Of a stretch of DNA of 64,000 nucleotides, positions 1 through 9,191 are shown in pieces. The position numbers and the translations under genes were made by a program. The notes below the pieces were generated by a model, which was given only the letters and a program-made list of their open reading frames with translations, had not been told where the DNA came from and did not search any database. Position 1 is the first letter of the stretch, and every line of letters starts with the position of its first letter. This DNA is from Limimaricola sp027213785 (GTDB taxonomy: Bacteria > Pseudomonadota > Alphaproteobacteria > Rhodobacterales > Rhodobacteraceae): positions 265,296-329,295 of the forward strand of contig NZ_CP193759.1 in NCBI RefSeq assembly GCF_050847355.1. Reading direction: 5' to 3'.

Positions 1-1
1 G

Positions 2-532
2 ATGCGCACCATCTGGGGCGATCACGACCGGTTCGAGCAGACCTATTTCTCGCAATATCCGGGCTACTACTTCTCCGGCGACGGCTGCCGCCGCGACGCC
101 GATGGCGACTACTGGATCACCGGCCGCGTCGACGACGTGATCAACGTCTCCGGCCACCGCATGGGCACCGCCGAGGTCGAAAGCGCGCTGGTGGCCCATG
201 CCAAGGTCGCCGAGGCGGCGGTCGTCGGCTACCCGCACGAGATCAAGGGGCAAGGCATCTACTGCTACGTCACGCTGATGAACGGGGTCGAGCCGTCGGA
301 GGAGCTTCGCCGCGAGCTGCGCCAGTGGGTCCGGCAGGAAATCGGCCCGATCGCCAGCCCCGACCTGATCCAGTGGGCGCCGGGCCTGCCCAAGACCCGC
401 TCGGGCAAGATCATGCGCCGCATCCTGCGCAAGATCGCCGAGAACGATTACGGCAGCCTTGGCGACACATCGACGCTCGCCGACCCCTCCGTGGTGGACG
501 AGCTGATCGACAACCGCATGAACCGGGGGTGA
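2..532 (+). CDS. acsA: acetyl-CoA synthetase, C-terminal part (5' end outside window)
   Basis: AMP-forming acetate-CoA ligase, cut by the left edge so that only the last 176 residues are present. The stretch YFSGDGCRRDADGDYWITGR, the DDVINVSGHRMG hinge and the C-terminal PKTRSGKIMRR motif are typical of Acs; the lysine in SGKIMRR is the residue acetylated for control in this family. It makes acetyl-CoA from acetate, ATP and CoA, releasing AMP and PPi. The next gene, 5 bases downstream, is adenylate kinase, and an acetate-type permease pair follows, so this is an acetate uptake and activation operon. The true start lies before base 1. Confidence 0.93.
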   Translation: MRTIWGDHDRFEQTYFSQYPGYYFSGDGCRRDADGDYWITGRVDDVINVSGHRMGTAEVESALVAHAKVAEAAVVGYPHEIKGQGIYCYVTLMNGVEPSEELRRELRQWVRQEIGPIASPDLIQWAPGLPKTRSGKIMRRILRKIAENDYGSLGDTSTLADPSVVDELIDNRMNRG

Positions 533-537
533 GGCCG

Positions 538-1227
538 ATGGACGGCAGGAACACCCCAGCGCAAGCCCCGGCCTTCATCCTCCTCGGCCCGCCGGGGGCC
601 GGGAAGGGCACGCAGGCGCGCAGGCTCGAGGAGCGCTTCGGCCTCGTCCAGCTGTCCACCGGCGACCTGCTGCGCGCCGCCGTGGCCGAGGGCAGCGAGG
701 CCGGGGCCCGGGCGAGAGAGGTGATGGAAGCGGGCGGGCTCGTCTCCGACGAGATCGTCATCGCCATCCTCGACGACCGCCTCGACCGGCCCGACACGGC
801 GCAGGGCGTCATCCTCGACGGCTTTCCGCGCACCACGGCGCAGGCCGAGGCGCTCGACGGGCTGCTGGCCCGCCGGGGGCAGTCGGTCTCGGCGGTGATC
901 AGCCTCGAGGTCGATGACGCGGCGATGGTCGAGCGGATCTCGGGCCGCTACTCCTGCGCCACCTGCGGCGAAGGCTGGCACGACAGCTTCAAGCGCCCGG
1001 CCAGCCCCGGTGTCTGCGACGCCTGCGGCGGCACCGCCTTCAAGCGGCGCGCCGACGACACCGCCGAGACGGTGGCCTCGCGGCTCGCCGCCTACCACGC
1101 CGAGACCGCGCCGCTGATCGACCATTACCGCGCCCGCGGCACGCTGGAGCGCGTGCCCGCGATGGGCGCGATCGACGACGTCGCCCAGGCCCTGTCGGAG
1201 ATCGTCCGGCGACACGAGACGGCCTGA
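538..1227 (+). CDS. adk: adenylate kinase with Cys4 zinc LID
   Basis: 229-residue nucleoside monophosphate kinase. The P-loop is GPPGAGKGTQ near residues 17-26, followed by STGDLLR and LDGFPRT. The LID domain carries two CxxC pairs (CATC and CDAC), the zinc-binding form of the enzyme. The ATG at 538 is chosen because it follows the acs stop by 5 bases; the frame is open further upstream, but that part overlaps acs and shows no family homology. It converts AMP plus ATP to two ADP. Its position directly behind acs suggests it recycles the AMP that Acs releases (inference). It may be a second adk copy in the genome. Confidence 0.93.
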   Translation: MDGRNTPAQAPAFILLGPPGAGKGTQARRLEERFGLVQLSTGDLLRAAVAEGSEAGARAREVMEAGGLVSDEIVIAILDDRLDRPDTAQGVILDGFPRTTAQAEALDGLLARRGQSVSAVISLEVDDAAMVERISGRYSCATCGEGWHDSFKRPASPGVCDACGGTAFKRRADDTAETVASRLAAYHAETAPLIDHYRARGTLERVPAMGAIDDVAQALSEIVRRHETA

Positions 1228-1298
1228 GCGACGACCAAGACCGGCGGCCGGAGGAACGCGTGAGGGCCGCCATCCACGCAACGACGGGAGGAGCCCGC

Positions 1299-1589
1299 AT
1301 GTCGGATCACACGACACATCATCCACCAACGACGATGACCAAGGATGACAAGGCCTACTGGTCCGCGAATGTGCGGATCATCACCATCTGCCTCGTCATC
1401 TGGGCCACCGTTTCATTCGGCTTCGGCATCATCCTGCGGCCGCTGATCAGCTGGATCGGCGTCGGCGGCACCGATCTGGGCTTCTGGTTCGCGCAGCAGG
1501 GGTCGATCCTCGTCTTCCTGGCGCTGATCTTCTTCTATGCCTGGCGGATGAACCGGCTCGACCGGCAATACGGCGTCGAGGAGGAATAA
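1299..1589 (+). CDS. DUF4212 small membrane subunit of SSS permease
   Basis: 96-residue protein with two hydrophobic helices (about residues 27-50 and 62-82), a cytoplasmic KDDKAYWSANVR segment before the first helix and a charged C-terminus. This is the DUF4212 family, whose members almost always precede a sodium:solute symporter as here. The ATG at 1299 has a GGAGGA Shine-Dalgarno a few bases upstream; an upstream in-frame start at 1260 adds residues without family resemblance. It ends 5 bases before the symporter start. Likely an accessory subunit of the acetate/organic acid permease; its biochemical role is not established. Confidence 0.9.
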   Translation: MSDHTTHHPPTTMTKDDKAYWSANVRIITICLVIWATVSFGFGIILRPLISWIGVGGTDLGFWFAQQGSILVFLALIFFYAWRMNRLDRQYGVEEE

Positions 1590-1594
1590 GCGCC

Positions 1595-3376
1595 ATGGAC
1601 CAGTTCACCCTCAACCTGATCTTCGTCGGCGCCTCCTTCGCGCTCTATATCGGCATCGCGATCTGGGCCCGCGCCGGCTCGACCTCCGAGTTCTACGCCG
1701 CCGGGCGTGGCGTCCATCCCGTGACCAACGGCATGGCCACCGCGGCCGACTGGATGTCGGCGGCCTCCTTCATCTCGATGGCCGGCCTGATCGCCTTCAC
1801 CGGCTACGACAACTCCACCTATCTGATGGGCTGGACCGGCGGCTACGTGCTGCTGGCGCTGCTGCTCGCGCCCTATCTGCGCAAGTTCGGCAAGTTCACC
1901 GTGCCCGAATTCATCGGTGACCGGTTCTACAGCCCGACCGCGCGGCTGGTGGCGGTGATCAGCCTGCTGGTGGCCTCGCTCACCTACGTGATCGGCCAGA
2001 TGACCGGCGTCGGCGTGGCCTTCGGCCGCTTCCTCGAGGTCGACAACACCACCGGCCTGCTGATCGGCGCCGTCGTCGTCTTCGCCTATGCGGTGTTCGG
2101 CGGCATGAAGGGCGTCACCTACACCCAGGTCGCGCAGTACTGCGTGCTGATCGCCGCCTACACGATCCCAGCGGTCTTCATCTCGCTGCAGCTCACCGGC
2201 AACCCGATCCCGGCGCTCGGCCTCTTCGCCGAAACCGGCTCCGGCGAGCCGCTGCTGCAGACCCTCGACCAGATCGTCACCGATCTCGGCTTCAAGGCCT
2301 ATACCGAGCATCACGGCGACACCTTCAACATGCTGCTCTTCACGCTCAGCCTGATGATCGGCACCGCCGGCCTGCCGCATGTGATCATGCGCTTCTTCAC
2401 CGTGCCCAAGGTGTCCGACGCGCGCTGGTCGGCGGGCTGGACGCTGGTGTTCATCGCGCTGCTCTACCTGACGGCCCCCGCCGTGGGCGCGATGGCGCGG
2501 CTCAACATCACCCAGCAGTTCTGGCCGCAGGGCACCGACGCCGAGGCCGTCTCGGTCGAGACGATCGAAAGCGACCCGGCCTATGACTGGATGGCGACCT
2601 GGCAGCAGACCGGCCTTCTGGGCTGGGAGGACAAGAACGGCGACGGAAGGATCCAGTACTACAACGACGCCGCGCCCGAGATGCAGGAACGCGCCGCCGC
2701 CGCCGGCTGGGAAGGCAACGAGCTCGTCAACTTCAACAACGACATCCTCGTTCTCGCCAACCCCGAGATCGCCAACCTGCCGGGCTGGGTGATCGGCCTC
2801 GTCGCCGCCGGCGGTCTCGCCGCCGCGCTCTCGACCGCCGCCGGCCTGCTGCTCGCCATCTCCTCGGCGGTGAGCCACGACCTGGTGAAGGGCCGCATCG
2901 CGCCCAACATCTCCGAGAAGGGCGAGCTTCTGTCGGCGCGGGTCGCGATGGCCGCCGCCATCGCCGTGGCGACCTATCTCGGGATCAACCCGCCGGGCTT
3001 CGCCGCGCAGACCGTGGCGCTCGCCTTCGGCCTCGCCGCCGCGTCGATCTTCCCGGCGCTGATGATGGGCATCTTCTCCAAGCGGGTGAACAACACCGGC
3101 GCCGTGGCGGGGATGCTGGTGGGCCTCTGCGTGACGGTGGTCTACATCTTCCTGCACAAGGGCTGGTTCTTCGTGCCGGGCACCAACTCCTTCGACGATG
3201 CGGACCCGCTCCTGTTCACCGTGAAGTCGACCTCCTTCGGCGCGGTCGGCGCGGTTCTGAACTTCGCCACGGCGATTCTCGTCAGCCGGGCGACGCAGGA
3301 GCCGCCGCAGGAGATCCAGGAGCTCGTCGAAAGCGTCCGCATCCCGCGCGGCGCCGGGGCGGCCACCGCCCACTGA
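1595..3376 (+). CDS. sodium:solute symporter, acetate permease type (VC_2705 family)
   Basis: 593-residue inner-membrane protein of the SSS family with about 13 hydrophobic helices. The N-terminal EFYAAGRG and TAADWMSAASFISM segments match the family that pairs with DUF4212. A hydrophilic insertion around residues 305-390 (EDKNGDGRIQYYNDAAPEM) looks like a periplasmic loop and includes a DKNGDGRIQ stretch resembling an EF-hand-like calcium loop. It probably co-transports acetate or a related monocarboxylate with sodium, feeding the upstream Acs. The chain is full length and continuous. Confidence 0.9.
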   Translation: MDQFTLNLIFVGASFALYIGIAIWARAGSTSEFYAAGRGVHPVTNGMATAADWMSAASFISMAGLIAFTGYDNSTYLMGWTGGYVLLALLLAPYLRKFGKFTVPEFIGDRFYSPTARLVAVISLLVASLTYVIGQMTGVGVAFGRFLEVDNTTGLLIGAVVVFAYAVFGGMKGVTYTQVAQYCVLIAAYTIPAVFISLQLTGNPIPALGLFAETGSGEPLLQTLDQIVTDLGFKAYTEHHGDTFNMLLFTLSLMIGTAGLPHVIMRFFTVPKVSDARWSAGWTLVFIALLYLTAPAVGAMARLNITQQFWPQGTDAEAVSVETIESDPAYDWMATWQQTGLLGWEDKNGDGRIQYYNDAAPEMQERAAAAGWEGNELVNFNNDILVLANPEIANLPGWVIGLVAAGGLAAALSTAAGLLLAISSAVSHDLVKGRIAPNISEKGELLSARVAMAAAIAVATYLGINPPGFAAQTVALAFGLAAASIFPALMMGIFSKRVNNTGAVAGMLVGLCVTVVYIFLHKGWFFVPGTNSFDDADPLLFTVKSTSFGAVGAVLNFATAILVSRATQEPPQEIQELVESVRIPRGAGAATAH

Positions 3377-3468
3377 GCCTCGGCGAGAGGCGGTGCCATC
3401 CGCCGCCCCTTGCGACCCCAGCGTCCCGCGCCCACCATGGCGCGGGACGACACCGATCGGAGCTTCCG

Positions 3469-5295
3469 ATGTCCCAGCCCCTCGACGATTTCTTCGCGCG
3501 CCAGCCACCTTGGGACCGGCTGCCCGACGCGACGCGGCACCGGATCGCCGGCGCCGCCCGACCGATCGAGGCCGCCGAGGGCGAGATCCTCACGCAGGTC
3601 GGCACGCCGCAGCCGGGCCTCTTCGTGATCCGCGCCGGCGCCGTCACCACGACCGATGCGCGCGGCGCCGTCGTCTCGCGTCTCGGCCCCGGCAACAGCT
3701 TCGGCGAACGCGCGCTGCAGCGCGGCGGCACCGCGCTGGTCACCGCCCGCGCCGATACCGCCAGCGAACTGCTGCTGCTGTCCCCCGACCTCTTCGCCGA
3801 ATTGATGCGCGAGCACGACCTCGTGCGCCGCTTCTTCGATCGCTCCAACCCGCTCGGCGATCGCCCCCGCACCCGCGCCGAGGAGCTCACCTCCACCCGC
3901 GTCGCCGACCTCATGGCGACCGATCCGGTGACCTGCGCCCCCGGCGCGAGCCTGCTCGATGCCGCCCGACTGATGCGCGATCACCGCATTTCCTCCCTCT
4001 GCGTGACCGAGGATGGCCGCCTGCGCGGCATCCTCACGCTGCGCGACATGGTGAACAAGGCGATGGCCGCGCCGCTGCCGCCCGACACCCCGGTGGCGCG
4101 GGTGATGACCGAGGCGCCGATCACCCTGCCCTCGGCGGCCATCGGCTCCGACGTGCTGCACCGGATGATGGAGCGCCATCTCGGCCACCTGCCGATCGTC
4201 GATGACGGGCGGCTGGTGGGCATGGTCACCCAGACCGACCTCACCCGGTTCCTCGCCTCGACCTCCGCCGGCCTCGTGGGCGACATGGCCCGGGCCGGCT
4301 CGCCGGAAGAACTGGCCCGCGTCACGGCCCGGATCCCCGAGCTGCTGGTCCAGCTCACCGCCGCCGGCAACCGCCACGAGGTCGTCACCCGGCTCGTCAC
4401 CGACATGGCCGACGGCGCGACGCGGCGCCTGATCCGCCTCTACGAGAAAGCGCAAGGCGCGGCGCCCGTCCCCTTCGCCTGGGTCGCCTGCGGCAGCCAG
4501 GGCCGGCAGGAGCAGACCGGCATCTCGGATCAGGACAACGCGCTGATCATCTCCGACGCGGCGACGGAGGAGGACATGGCATGGTTCGCCGGCCTCGCCC
4601 GCTTCGTCTCGGACGGGCTCGACGCCGCCGGCTATTTCTTCTGCCCCGGCGACATGATGGCGACCAATCCGCGCTGGCGGCAGCGCGCCTCGGTCTGGGC
4701 GGGCTATTTCCGCGACTGGATCGCCCGGCCATCGAAAGAGGCGCAGATGCTCGCCTCGGTCATGTTCGATCTGCGGGTGATCGCGGGCGAAGAGGGCCTC
4801 TTCGCGCCGCTCCACCATGACACGCTGCGCGCGGCGAGCGGAAACTCGATCTTCACCGCCCACATGGCCTCGAACGCCCTCGGCCACGTGCCGCCGCTGG
4901 GCCTGCTGCGCGGCTTCGCGACGCTGCGCTCGGGGGAGCACCGCAACCATATCGACCTCAAGCTGAACGGCGTCGTGCCGGTCGTGGACCTCGCCCGGAT
5001 GTACGCCCTCGAGGGGCGGCTGCTGCCCGCGAACACCCGCGCCCGGATCGAGGCGGCGGGCGAGGCGGGGGTGATCAGCCTTCATGGCGCGCGCGATCTG
5101 CTCAACGCCTACGACGTGATCGCCCAGACCCGGATCGAGCATCAGACGCGCCAGATCCGGCGCAACGAGGCGCCGGACAACTTCATGCAGCCGAGGGAGC
5201 TTTCGGATTTCGAACGCTCCCACCTGCGCGACGCCTTCGTGGTCGTGAAGACGATGCAGGCCGCGATGATGCAGGGACGGCGTCTATTGGGATAG
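3469..5295 (+). CDS. cNMP-binding/CBS-pair/DUF294 nucleotidyltransferase-like protein
   Basis: 608-residue cytoplasmic signalling protein. Visible order: cyclic-nucleotide-binding-like domain (about 10-120, with GNSFGERAL), CBS pair (about 145-265, VADLMATDPVT and VMTEAPITL), DUF294 nucleotidyltransferase (about 300-430, GSQGRQEQTG followed by SDQDNAL) and the DUF294 C-terminal domain (about 460-600). The GS...G..E...DQDNA pattern keeps the metal-binding acidic residues. Proteins of this architecture occur next to DUF4212/SSS permeases and the DnaQ-like exonuclease found downstream, and are presumed to adjust transport or acetate metabolism to nucleotide state. The substrate is unknown. Confidence 0.88.
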   Translation: MSQPLDDFFARQPPWDRLPDATRHRIAGAARPIEAAEGEILTQVGTPQPGLFVIRAGAVTTTDARGAVVSRLGPGNSFGERALQRGGTALVTARADTASELLLLSPDLFAELMREHDLVRRFFDRSNPLGDRPRTRAEELTSTRVADLMATDPVTCAPGASLLDAARLMRDHRISSLCVTEDGRLRGILTLRDMVNKAMAAPLPPDTPVARVMTEAPITLPSAAIGSDVLHRMMERHLGHLPIVDDGRLVGMVTQTDLTRFLASTSAGLVGDMARAGSPEELARVTARIPELLVQLTAAGNRHEVVTRLVTDMADGATRRLIRLYEKAQGAAPVPFAWVACGSQGRQEQTGISDQDNALIISDAATEEDMAWFAGLARFVSDGLDAAGYFFCPGDMMATNPRWRQRASVWAGYFRDWIARPSKEAQMLASVMFDLRVIAGEEGLFAPLHHDTLRAASGNSIFTAHMASNALGHVPPLGLLRGFATLRSGEHRNHIDLKLNGVVPVVDLARMYALEGRLLPANTRARIEAAGEAGVISLHGARDLLNAYDVIAQTRIEHQTRQIRRNEAPDNFMQPRELSDFERSHLRDAFVVVKTMQAAMMQGRRLLG

Positions 5296-5331
5296 CCCCG
5301 CGCCACCGGGCGCGGACAAGGGAGGAATGCG

Positions 5332-5853
5332 ATGTTTCTGGAACTTCTCGGCGTGATCTTCGCGGGCGTCACCGGCGCCCTCGTCGTCTACGCCGCGAAC
5401 CGCGCGACCGGCGGACGGCTGCCGCGCTGGCTGATGCCCGCCGTGGCGGGGCTGGCGATGATCGGCGCCACGATCAGCCTCGAATACAGCTGGTACGATC
5501 GCACCGCCGCCGCGCTTCCCGAGGGTCTCGTCGTCGCGGACACGGTCGAGGAGCGCGCGCTCTACCGGCCCTGGACCTATCTGGTGCCCTACACCGACCG
5601 CTTCGTCGCCATCGACCGCACGAGCCTTCAAACCAATCCGGACCGCCCCGGCGAACGCATCGCCAATATCTACTTCTTCGGCAGGTGGGCGCCGCTGCGG
5701 CAGCTGCCGGTCGCCTTCGACTGCACGCAGGGCCGCCGCGCCGCGCTGGTCGAGGGGGCCGGCATCGCCGCCGACGGCCGCATCGAGGGCGCCGACTGGA
5801 TGCAGGCCTCGCCCGGCGACCCGCTGCTCGCCGCCGCCTGCGCCGGGACCTGA
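5332..5853 (+). CDS. conserved small membrane protein
   Basis: 173 residues. An N-terminal helix (about 2-24) and a second one (about 35-52) precede a soluble C-terminal domain with the stretch RPWTYLVPYTDRF and one cysteine pair (FDCTQ near 128 and AACAGT at the end). No assigned function. GGGAGGA lies just before the ATG, and its stop is one base from the GTG of the exonuclease gene, so it belongs to the acs operon. The C-terminal domain probably faces the periplasm (inference from topology). Confidence 0.75.
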   Translation: MFLELLGVIFAGVTGALVVYAANRATGGRLPRWLMPAVAGLAMIGATISLEYSWYDRTAAALPEGLVVADTVEERALYRPWTYLVPYTDRFVAIDRTSLQTNPDRPGERIANIYFFGRWAPLRQLPVAFDCTQGRRAALVEGAGIAADGRIEGADWMQASPGDPLLAAACAGT

Positions 5854-5854
5854 G

Positions 5855-7234
5855 GTGAAGCGGCGGGGCCTGCGCCAGCGCGTCGCGTTCTTCTTCGCGC
5901 TGGTCGCCGCGGGGGGGCTCGCCGCGATCGTCGCGGGCCTCGCCCTCGGCTACCGGCAGGCCGCGCCGACCGAGATCGCGCCATTCGTCACCGCCGGGGT
6001 GGTGGCCGGGTTCGGCCTCGTCGCGATCGCCGCCGGGATCTGGCTGCTGTTCGACGAGAACGTGGCCAAGCCGGTCATCGCGCTCGCCGCCCGGCTGCGG
6101 GCCCATGCCCATGGCGGCGCCGAGATGTCGCTCGACCTCGAAAGCGCCCGCTGGCTCGACGACCTCGTCCCCGCCGCCGCCGCCGTCGCCGACAAGCTCG
6201 GCCGCTCCACCCTCGACGCCGCCGAGGCGCTGGCCGAGCGCACCGCCGAGCTCGCCGCCGAGAAGGACCGTCTCGCCGCCGTGCTCACCGGCATGCCGGT
6301 CGCCGTCAGCATCATCGGCCCCGGCCACAAGCTCGTCCTCTATGACGGGCAGTCCGCCGACCTTCTCGGACAGGAGGGGCCGGTGCGGCTCAACGCCTCG
6401 ATCTTCGAATATCTCCGCCCCGGCCCGATCGAAGCCGCGCTCGACGAACTGCACCGCCGCGCCGCCCGTCGCGCGCCCCTCGTGGCCGAAACGCTGTCGG
6501 GTCGCGTCTGTACAGGCCATATCCGGCTGATGGGCGAGGAGGCGGGCTACATGCTCATGCTCGAACCGCTGGACCCCGAGGCCGAGCGCCCCCTCACATA
6601 CGACTTCGCCCTGCTGGCGGGCCGAGCCGCCGCCGCCCGCGACACCCCGCTGCGCGAGCTGAGCTTCGTGGTCTTCGACACCGAGACGACCGGCCTCGAC
6701 CCGGCCTCGGACGCGATCGTGCAGATCGGCGCCGTGCGCGTCTTGGGCGGTCGGATCGTCCCGGGCGAGGTGTTCGAGACGCTGGTCGATCCCAGCCGGC
6801 CGATCCCCGCCGCCGCCGCCCGGGTCCATCGCATCACCACCGAGGCGGTCGCGGGCGCGCCCGACCCGGCCAATGCGGCCGAGGCCTTCCGCCGCTTTGC
6901 CCAAGGCTCGATCCCGGTGGCGCACAACGCGCCTTTCGACATGGCCATGCTGCGTCGCGCCGGTGCCGCGCCCGCGCCGCCCGTCCTCGACACGGTGCTG
7001 ATCTCGGCCGTCGTCTATGGCGGCCACGAGACGCATACGCTCGACGCGCTCGTCGACAGGCTCGGGGTCGCGCTGCCCGAGACCGAGCGCCACACCGCGC
7101 TCGGCGACGCGCGCGCGACGGCCGAGGTGCTGGTCCGCCTGCTCGCCATCTGCGAGGGGCGCGGCCTCACCACCCTCGGGGCGCTGATCGACGAGATGCG
7201 CCGCCATGAACGGCTCGTCGAAGCCCTCGTCTAA
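5855..7234 (+). CDS. membrane-anchored DEDDh 3'-5' exonuclease (DnaQ-like)
   Basis: 459 residues. Two N-terminal hydrophobic helices (about 8-30 and 42-65) are followed by a HAMP/PAS-like middle region (about 70-250) and a C-terminal RNase T/DnaQ exonuclease domain. The catalytic set is visible: FDTETTGLD (about 273), VAHNAPFD (about 355) and HTALGDARAT (about 412), that is D-E-D-D with histidine. The start is GTG at 5855, one base after the upstream stop. This exonuclease type with sensory N-terminus accompanies acetate permease operons; a signalling rather than DNA-repair role is likely but unproven. Confidence 0.85.
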   Translation: MKRRGLRQRVAFFFALVAAGGLAAIVAGLALGYRQAAPTEIAPFVTAGVVAGFGLVAIAAGIWLLFDENVAKPVIALAARLRAHAHGGAEMSLDLESARWLDDLVPAAAAVADKLGRSTLDAAEALAERTAELAAEKDRLAAVLTGMPVAVSIIGPGHKLVLYDGQSADLLGQEGPVRLNASIFEYLRPGPIEAALDELHRRAARRAPLVAETLSGRVCTGHIRLMGEEAGYMLMLEPLDPEAERPLTYDFALLAGRAAAARDTPLRELSFVVFDTETTGLDPASDAIVQIGAVRVLGGRIVPGEVFETLVDPSRPIPAAAARVHRITTEAVAGAPDPANAAEAFRRFAQGSIPVAHNAPFDMAMLRRAGAAPAPPVLDTVLISAVVYGGHETHTLDALVDRLGVALPETERHTALGDARATAEVLVRLLAICEGRGLTTLGALIDEMRRHERLVEALV

Positions 7235-7793
7235 GGGACCGGGCCCTAAACGGGCTGCCCGTGCAGGACACTGCTCAGGCGACGACAGGAACCCCGGTGA
7301 TCGGATCCGCCGGAGGCTGCGCGACTTGAGGATGGTCATACCCCCGGGGTACGTCGCCGCAACCGGCCCCCTTTGGCCAAGCTGGACCGAGCGCAGGCTT
7401 GCGCTCCGCCCTACGCGTTTAGGGACACGCCGTTTCGCACCCCGACAGGGTGCACAGGTCGCTCCATGTCGATCTGAGCCGAAAATTGTCAAAAATCTTT
7501 CGGGTCGCGGAGTTTTCCGAAAATTGCGCGCGCATGCGCGACCGCGCAGCGGCACGGGCGCCGCCGCATTTCGGCACACATCAAGATTGCCAGCGGCCGT
7601 CAAAGCTACGCGGAGCCCCCGTAGCCGGCGCTCCGAGCCACCCGATCGACCGCTGGACCCCGGCTTTTCGCCGCCTTAATGGGCCGGCTGGTCGGGTGCG
7701 CGTGGCGCGCTCGCCGGAATGCCGGTCTTGGGAGAGGCCGGCGAGGAGGACAAGGCGGCGGCGACGCCGCGATCATTCTGGGAGGAATACAAC
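7235..7793. promoter_or_regulatory. 559-base leader/intergenic region before the AGCS symporter
   Basis: No convincing gene. The middle is locally A/T-richer and holds a 10-bp direct repeat CCGAAAATTG at 7479-7488 and 7517-7526. Close to the symporter an inverted repeat CTCGCCGG (7710-7717) / CCGGCGAG (7738-7745) can form an RNA hairpin with the start region downstream. GGGAGGA precedes the ATG at 7794. I looked for a glycine riboswitch, common before AGCS genes, and did not recognise its conserved core. Confidence 0.4.
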
Positions 7794-9152
7794 ATGGAAA
7801 TGCTGACGGCGTTTCTGTCCGCCGTGAACGGGTTCGTCTGGGGACCGCCGATGCTGGTGCTGATCCTCGGCACCGGTCTCTTCTTGCAAATCCGCCTGAA
7901 GCTGATGCCGATCCGGCGGGTGCCGACCGGCTTCCGCATGGTCTGGGCCGGCCGCAAGCCCGACGCGGATGCCGAGGGCGAGATCAGCCCCTATGCCGCG
8001 TTGATGACCGCGCTTGCCGCCACGGTGGGCACCGGCAACATCGCCGGTGTCGCCACCGCCATCGCGCTTGGCGGGCCGGGCGCCCTGTTCTGGATGTGGA
8101 TGACGGCGCTGGTCGGCATGGCCACCAAATACGCCGAGGTGCTGCTCTCGGTGCATTTCCGCGAGGTCGACGACAAGGGCGAGCATGTCGGCGGCCCGAT
8201 GTTCGCGATCAAGAACGGGCTCGGCCCGCGCTGGCGCTGGCTCGGCGCGGCCTTCGCGCTGTTCGGCGGGCTCGCGGGCTTCGGCATCGGCAACATGGTC
8301 CAGTCCAACAGCATCTCGCAGGTAATGACCGAAAGCTTCGGCGTCCCGGCCTGGGTGTCGGGCGTGATCCTGGCCCTGCTGACCGGCCTCGTGCTGCTGG
8401 GCGGCATCCGGCGGATCGGCGCGGTGGCACAGAAACTCGTGCCGACCATGTGCATCGCCTACATGGCGGTCGCGGCGATCGTTCTGGTGATCCACGCGAG
8501 CGATGTTCCCGCGGCCTTCGCGCTGATCATCGACCACGCCTTCAACCCGGTCGCGGCCTCGGGCGGCTTTGCCGGCGCGACGATCATGCTGGCGATGCGC
8601 TACGGCGTGGCGCGCGGCATCTTCTCCAACGAGGCGGGCCTCGGCACCGCCGGCATCGCGCAGGCGGCGGGGCAGTCGAAGGACGCGGCGCAGGCCGGCC
8701 TGATCGGCATGATGGGCACTTTCATCGACACGCTGGTCGTCTGCACCATGACCGGCCTGATCATCATCGTGACCGGCCTGTGGAACAGCGGCGATTCCGG
8801 TGCCGCGCTGACCTCTCTGGCCTTCGACGCGGCGCTGCCGGGTTTCGGCCAGTACTTCCTCGCGATCGCCCTGGCCGTCTTCGCCTTCACGACGATCCTG
8901 GGCTGGGCCTATTTCGGTGAGAAGTGCTGGGAGTATCTCGCCGGGACCAAGGTGCAGATCCCCTACCGGATGCTCTGGACCGGCTTCGTCCTGATCGGCG
9001 CGGTGACGCAGCTCGACTTCGTCTGGCTGGTGGCCGACACGCTCAACGCCTTCATGGCGTTCCCGAACCTCGTCTCGCTGCTGCTGCTGTCGCCGGTCGT
9101 GGTGCGGGTGACGAACGACTACTTCGAACGCCGCCGGACGGTGCTCGGCTGA
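7794..9152 (+). CDS. alsT: AGCS-family sodium:alanine/glycine symporter
   Basis: 452-residue inner-membrane symporter with about 11 helices. Typical AGCS features are visible: WAGRKPDADAEGEISPYAAL near the N-terminus, the TVGTGNIAGVATAI segment, GGPMFAIKNGLG and ARGIFSNEAGLGTAGIAQAA. It imports alanine or glycine with sodium or protons. The ATG at 7794 is supported by a GGGAGGA Shine-Dalgarno 8 bases upstream; the frame is open for 25 more codons upstream without homology. Single-gene unit followed by a hairpin. Confidence 0.92.
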   Translation: MEMLTAFLSAVNGFVWGPPMLVLILGTGLFLQIRLKLMPIRRVPTGFRMVWAGRKPDADAEGEISPYAALMTALAATVGTGNIAGVATAIALGGPGALFWMWMTALVGMATKYAEVLLSVHFREVDDKGEHVGGPMFAIKNGLGPRWRWLGAAFALFGGLAGFGIGNMVQSNSISQVMTESFGVPAWVSGVILALLTGLVLLGGIRRIGAVAQKLVPTMCIAYMAVAAIVLVIHASDVPAAFALIIDHAFNPVAASGGFAGATIMLAMRYGVARGIFSNEAGLGTAGIAQAAGQSKDAAQAGLIGMMGTFIDTLVVCTMTGLIIIVTGLWNSGDSGAALTSLAFDAALPGFGQYFLAIALAVFAFTTILGWAYFGEKCWEYLAGTKVQIPYRMLWTGFVLIGAVTQLDFVWLVADTLNAFMAFPNLVSLLLLSPVVVRVTNDYFERRRTVLG

Positions 9153-9159
9153 ACCACGC

Positions 9160-9191
9160 GCGGTCGGGGACGGCACGACGTTCCCGACCGC
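9160..9191 (+). terminator. hairpin after alsT
   Basis: GCGGTCGGG (9160-9168) pairs with CCCGACCGC (9183-9191), with two further closing pairs inside. It starts 8 bases after the symporter stop. There is no clear T-run, so it is a moderate terminator candidate. Confidence 0.45.

Noticed and set aside
1535..3508. 657-codon open frame on the minus strand opposite the symporter
   Set aside because: Antisense shadow caused by high GC; the translation is a low-complexity Gly/Asp/His/Arg string, and the plus strand encodes a clear SSS protein.
7680..7793. Possible glycine riboswitch before the AGCS symporter
   Set aside because: The hairpin is there, but the conserved glycine-aptamer core elements could not be recognised.
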